From contig JAFXGK010000003.1 in NCBI GenBank assembly GCA_017513245.1, positions 1 through 64,000 on the forward strand: 64,000 bases of DNA, written 5' to 3'. The DNA comes from Clostridia bacterium. Its GTDB lineage: Bacteria > Bacillota > Clostridia > Oscillospirales > Acutalibacteraceae. The notes below the pieces were generated by a model. The model saw only the letters and a program-made list of their open reading frames with translations. It was not told where the DNA came from and ran no database searches. The position numbers were made by a program, and so were the translations under genes. This document shows, piece by piece, positions 61,924-64,000 of the stretch (the stretch's first letter is position 1; each line of letters starts with the position of its first letter).

Positions 61924-62447
61924 AAAAGATAGTTCCCCTCAATCAAGAGGAAAATCCGCTTTATCACGATACTTTAACCTTGCTCAAAAAGTATAGAGAT
62001 GTTGTGTGGAGCCTTGAATTGTCGGTGCAGAGGGTGCGCAGGAAGTTCCAGATCGAGTATGGGAGCAGCATTGAGGACTTTTTGGAGTCTATTTACCGTG
62101 CCGGTGTAGATTTTGAGGAAAGTGGAATCGCTGAACACGCTCAAAGCATAGAAAGAAGCCATAAAATGCTGAAATTAGTTGATAGCTCCTTGGAATTACT
62201 GCGGCAAAAGCACAAAAATGGCGAAACGTACTATTGGATTCTCTATTACAGCTTTTTCTCGCCGCAAAAGTACAGAAATGCCGAGGAGATCATCGACCAG
62301 TTAAGACCGCACATCTTGGATATCAGCTATCCTACGTTCTATCGACATAGAAAGGATGCTATTGATGCTCTCTCTTCAATCTTGTGGGGGTATTCTTCCC
62401 GTGATAGCGTGAATCTGTTACAGGAATTTTTCCCAGAAAAGCATTGA
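61920..62447 (+). CDS. ArpU/RinA-like phage-type regulator, hypothetical
   Basis: A 175-residue helical protein. The C-terminal half (YYWILYYSFFSPQKYRNAEEIIDQLRPHILDISYPTFYRHRKDAIDALSSILWG) resembles the sigma-70 region 4-like helix-turn-helix in ArpU/RinA-type late-transcription regulators of phages and mobile elements. The ATG overlaps the previous stop (ATGA) and follows AAAGGAG. Likely co-translated with the preceding gene. It could activate the transfer gene promoter next to the repeats at 62444. Confidence 0.6.
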   Translation: MKKIVPLNQEENPLYHDTLTLLKKYRDVVWSLELSVQRVRRKFQIEYGSSIEDFLESIYRAGVDFEESGIAEHAQSIERSHKMLKLVDSSLELLRQKHKNGETYYWILYYSFFSPQKYRNAEEIIDQLRPHILDISYPTFYRHRKDAIDALSSILWGYSSRDSVNLLQEFFPEKH

Positions 62448-62483
62448 TACGAAATTGAGACACTTTTGATACGGAATTAAGAC
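62444..62483 (+). repeat. Two 18-bp direct repeats before the VirB2-like gene
   Basis: Copies at 62444-62461 and 62466-62483 share TTGATACG, AATT and AGAC with 16 of 18 identical bases and a 22-bp period (two helical turns). A third, weaker TTGACATTGATG follows at 62487. Likely a tandem binding site for an element-encoded activator. Confidence 0.6.
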
Positions 62484-62491
62484 GGTTTTGA

Positions 62492-62520
62492 CATTGATGT
62501 GATAATAGCAATGTGGTAAA
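62492..62520 (+). promoter_or_regulatory. Promoter of the VirB2-like gene
   Basis: TTGATG, 17 bp, TAAAAT (hexamer ending near 62520), with a T-G-rich stretch before the -10. It lies directly after the direct repeats. Confidence 0.55.
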
Positions 62521-62562
62521 ATGGTATTGCTCAAAACTGTATAGTGCCGCAGGGCAAGATTG

Positions 62563-62592
62563 ACACCATTCGTTTTTCGATGGTGTTTTTTT
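62563..62592 (+). terminator. Attenuator-like terminator in the leader of the VirB2-like gene
   Basis: ACACCAT pairs with ATGGTGT (plus CG/CG) with a T loop, then seven T. Located between the promoter and the gene. Confidence 0.7.
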
Positions 62593-62660
62593 GTTGGCAC
62601 AAACAACTCGGAGCCGTCCATTTTAGGGCGGCTTACTATTTTCTATCAAGGAGGTACACA

Positions 62661-63056
62661 GTGAAAAAGCAACTTAAAATCACAACGCCGAAGCCAAAGC
62701 CTAAAAAAGAACGCCGCCATATTGATTGGGGGCGTTATCTGTTTATGGGTTTTTTGTGCGTAACAATGATGGCAGGCACCACGATGCAGGTATTCGCAGC
62801 ACCGACCATCTGGGAAAAAGCCACGGAGATTATGAAGGATGTATATAACCAAATCCTTTTGATTTCGACCATTGCCGCCGTTGTTACCGCGTCGGTCGCC
62901 TTGCTTATGATGAACTTCTCCAAAACGGATAAAACCGTAACGGAATCCCGTGCTTGGCTGAAAAGAATCATCATTACGTGGGCGATTCTCAACGGTCTCG
63001 GCTTCATCATGGCCTATATCACTCCCTTCTTCTCTGACGGTAAGTGGACCGGCTGA
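62661..63056 (+). CDS. VirB2/TrbC-like small conjugation membrane protein
   Basis: A 131-residue protein: basic N-terminus (KKQLKITTPKPKPKKERR), hydrophobic stretch followed by VFAAPTIW (signal cleavage near AQ/A-type AA), then two membrane helices (about 65-88 and 105-122) around MMNFSKTDKTVTESRAWLKR, and a GKWTG end. The shape is that of pilin-like TrbC/VirB2 subunits in Gram-positive conjugation systems. GTG start behind AAGGAGG. The gene ends 4 bases before the Tn7-like end. Confidence 0.72.
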   Translation: MKKQLKITTPKPKPKKERRHIDWGRYLFMGFLCVTMMAGTTMQVFAAPTIWEKATEIMKDVYNQILLISTIAAVVTASVALLMMNFSKTDKTVTESRAWLKRIIITWAILNGLGFIMAYITPFFSDGKWTG

Positions 63057-63059
63057 TAA

Positions 63060-63157
63060 TGTTAAATGACAATTAAGTGCTTTACTATTACAATTAAGTT
63101 TTATAATTACAAATAAGTTGTTTAAAAAGTGTTGAAAAATTACAATTATGTTGTATA
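63060..63157 (+). mobile_element. Tn7-like transposon end with four TnsB-site-like repeats
   Basis: TGTTAAA at 63060 begins the element. Four copies of a motif follow: 63067 (TGACAATTAAGTGC), 63088 (TTACAATTAAGTTT), 63107 (TTACAAATAAGTTG), 63140 (TTACAATTATGTTG). The consensus TTACAATTAAGTTG resembles the Tn7 TnsB-site core GACAATAAAGT. Close packing of four sites beside tnsA is the Tn7 right-end arrangement. Base composition drops to AT-rich from this point. Confidence 0.85.
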
Positions 63158-63178
63158 ATTATAAAGGGTGATGTTGTA

Positions 63179-63931
63179 ATGGCTAAACACTTGCGACAAT
63201 GGAATCATGCTAAATATGAACAATATTTAAGTATGGGCAGAGGTTTCGGTGAAGGTAAAAACTATACTCCATGGATTTTAGTACAGGATTTTTCTTCACA
63301 AGGAACAGTATCAAGAGTCTCGGGGTACAAAACTGGTCGAGTTCATCATTTTTTATCGAAAAACGAATTGAATTATTTCTATATTTTAGAATGGTCAGAT
63401 AAGGTTATTGATATTAGGGAGCAATTCCCTATGATTAATGTTGAATTAGCTATGGATATTGCCAAAAAAGCAGGTATCAAATATCCATGTGATAGAAAAA
63501 GCGGATTTCCGTATGTGCTTACTTGTGATTTTATGATAACTACCACAGACGGATTAAAAGCTCGTACAATAAAGAGTTCACAGGAATTAACCAATAAGCG
63601 AACATTAGAGAAATTGGAAATTGAAAGACGTTATTGGGAAACAATTGGTATAGATTGGGCTATAGTAACCGAAAATGAAATATCGGTGAAAAAAGCAAAA
63701 TTTATAGAGTGGATATATGATGCTAATCAGCTACCTGCTCATTTAAAAGAAGAAAGAATTATAAATTCTGTGATTGAAAATTGTGATAATACTTCAATAC
63801 ATAAAGTTGCTTTGGAAACGGACAAGCGGTTTGGTTTGGTAGCCGGAAGCGGAATGCGTATAATTAAATACCTTTTGCTCAATAAATTAGTCAATTATGA
63901 TTATGAAAATTATTGCATAGGAATCAATTAG
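63179..63931 (+). CDS. tnsA: TnsA-like transposon endonuclease
   Basis: A 250-residue restriction-endonuclease-fold protein that, in Tn7, cuts the 5' ends of the transposon. The catalytic triad is present at near-Tn7 positions: Glu64 in SKNELNYF, Asp117 in LTCDFMI and Lys132 in ARTIKSSQEL. VIDIREQFPM and YWETIGIDWAIVTE are further family marks, and a winged helix ends the protein. AT-rich coding sequence unlike the core genome. It starts 22 bases after the last TnsB-like repeat. Confidence 0.94.
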   Translation: MAKHLRQWNHAKYEQYLSMGRGFGEGKNYTPWILVQDFSSQGTVSRVSGYKTGRVHHFLSKNELNYFYILEWSDKVIDIREQFPMINVELAMDIAKKAGIKYPCDRKSGFPYVLTCDFMITTTDGLKARTIKSSQELTNKRTLEKLEIERRYWETIGIDWAIVTENEISVKKAKFIEWIYDANQLPAHLKEERIINSVIENCDNTSIHKVALETDKRFGLVAGSGMRIIKYLLLNKLVNYDYENYCIGIN

Positions 63932-63942
63932 GAGAAATCGAA

Positions 63943-64000
63943 ATGTTTAATTGTAATGATGTATTTGAAGACTTGTATGAGCATAAAAAATTCCGCATTC
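63943..64000 (+). CDS. Start of the next transposon gene, probably tnsB (truncated by the window)
   Basis: An ATG at 63943 follows GGAGAAAT and stays open to the window edge (19 codons, beginning Met-Phe-Asn-Cys-Asn-Asp-Val). In Tn7-like elements tnsB, the DDE transposase, follows tnsA directly. The visible part is too short to name the product from sequence. Confidence 0.6.
   Translation, partial: MFNCNDVFEDLYEHKKFRI

Noticed and set aside
63060-63160. A CRISPR array suggested by the repeated TACAATTAAGT motif
   Set aside because: Only four short, uneven copies with no spacer-length units; they fit TnsB sites beside tnsA.

Overview
The window reads as a chromosome segment of an obligately anaerobic, low-to-moderate-GC Firmicute, most likely a gut-type Clostridia of the Ruminococcaceae/Oscillospirales kind. 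The case rests on the gene set: Rex, a PerR-type regulator next to reverse rubrerythrin, DUF421/DUF4363, DUF6514, IreB (UPF0297), a phenylalanine T-box, GlnRS beside GluRS, RqcH, and TTG/GTG starts behind strong GGAGG sites. The sigma-A promoters are easy to read (TTGACA, 17 bp, TATAAT) and nearly every operon ends in a Rho-independent hairpin. There is no rRNA, no complete tRNA gene and no CRISPR array. The last 3.5 kb is foreign.

Layout. 1-2.7 kb: two DegV lipid-binding proteins flank a divergent DUF1836 regulator; twin palindromes bracket the second degV promoter. 2.7-10.4 kb: a minus-strand histidine operon (yerC-hisZ-hisG-hisD-hisC-hisB-hisH-hisA-hisF-hisIE) lacking only histidinol-phosphatase, with a palindrome in its promoter. 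10.5-14.3 kb: AI-2E-family exporter, DUF1700/DUF4097 envelope pair, Sfp-type phosphopantetheinyl transferase, IreB. 14.3-22.2 kb: pheST behind a Phe T-box, and a gltX-glnS-nif3 operon. 22.2-26.8 kb: nrdR, cyclophilin, DUF421/DUF4363, rex, and a peroxide-defence operon (perR, reverse rubrerythrin) behind a Fur/PerR-like box. 26.9-33.8 kb: GH78 rhamnosidase, Bax-inhibitor-like membrane protein, and GNAT-MFS-GDPD-pgeF. 33.8-37.9 kb: a tyrosine-phosphorylation capsule module (Wzz-like, BY-kinase, PHP phosphatase, CapD-like) with no glycosyltransferases. 37.9-42.2 kb: two small ORFs with convincing signals and a yhaM-DUF1858-trmK-rqcH operon. 42.3-49.8 kb: TPM protein, asnS, pcrA, two membrane proteins, rlmD. 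49.8-57.6 kb: a P-type cation ATPase behind a yybP-ykoY (Mn2+) riboswitch, then a zinc-ribbon membrane protein with an ABC-2 transporter. 57.6-60.4 kb: a divergent AraC regulator and L-fucose isomerase.

At 60,429 a tRNA-Arg(CCT) 3' fragment marks the edge of an integrated conjugative-type element that runs off the right end: a winged-helix-like protein, an ArpU/RinA-like protein and a VirB2/TrbC-like small membrane protein. Inside it, starting at about 63,060, four bp after the VirB2-like stop codon, is the end of a Tn7-like transposon: a TGT terminus, four copies of a TnsB-site-like repeat, a TnsA endonuclease with its catalytic triad, and the first 19 codons of the next gene (probably tnsB). 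This nested element, whose targeting genes lie outside the window, is the most promising lead.
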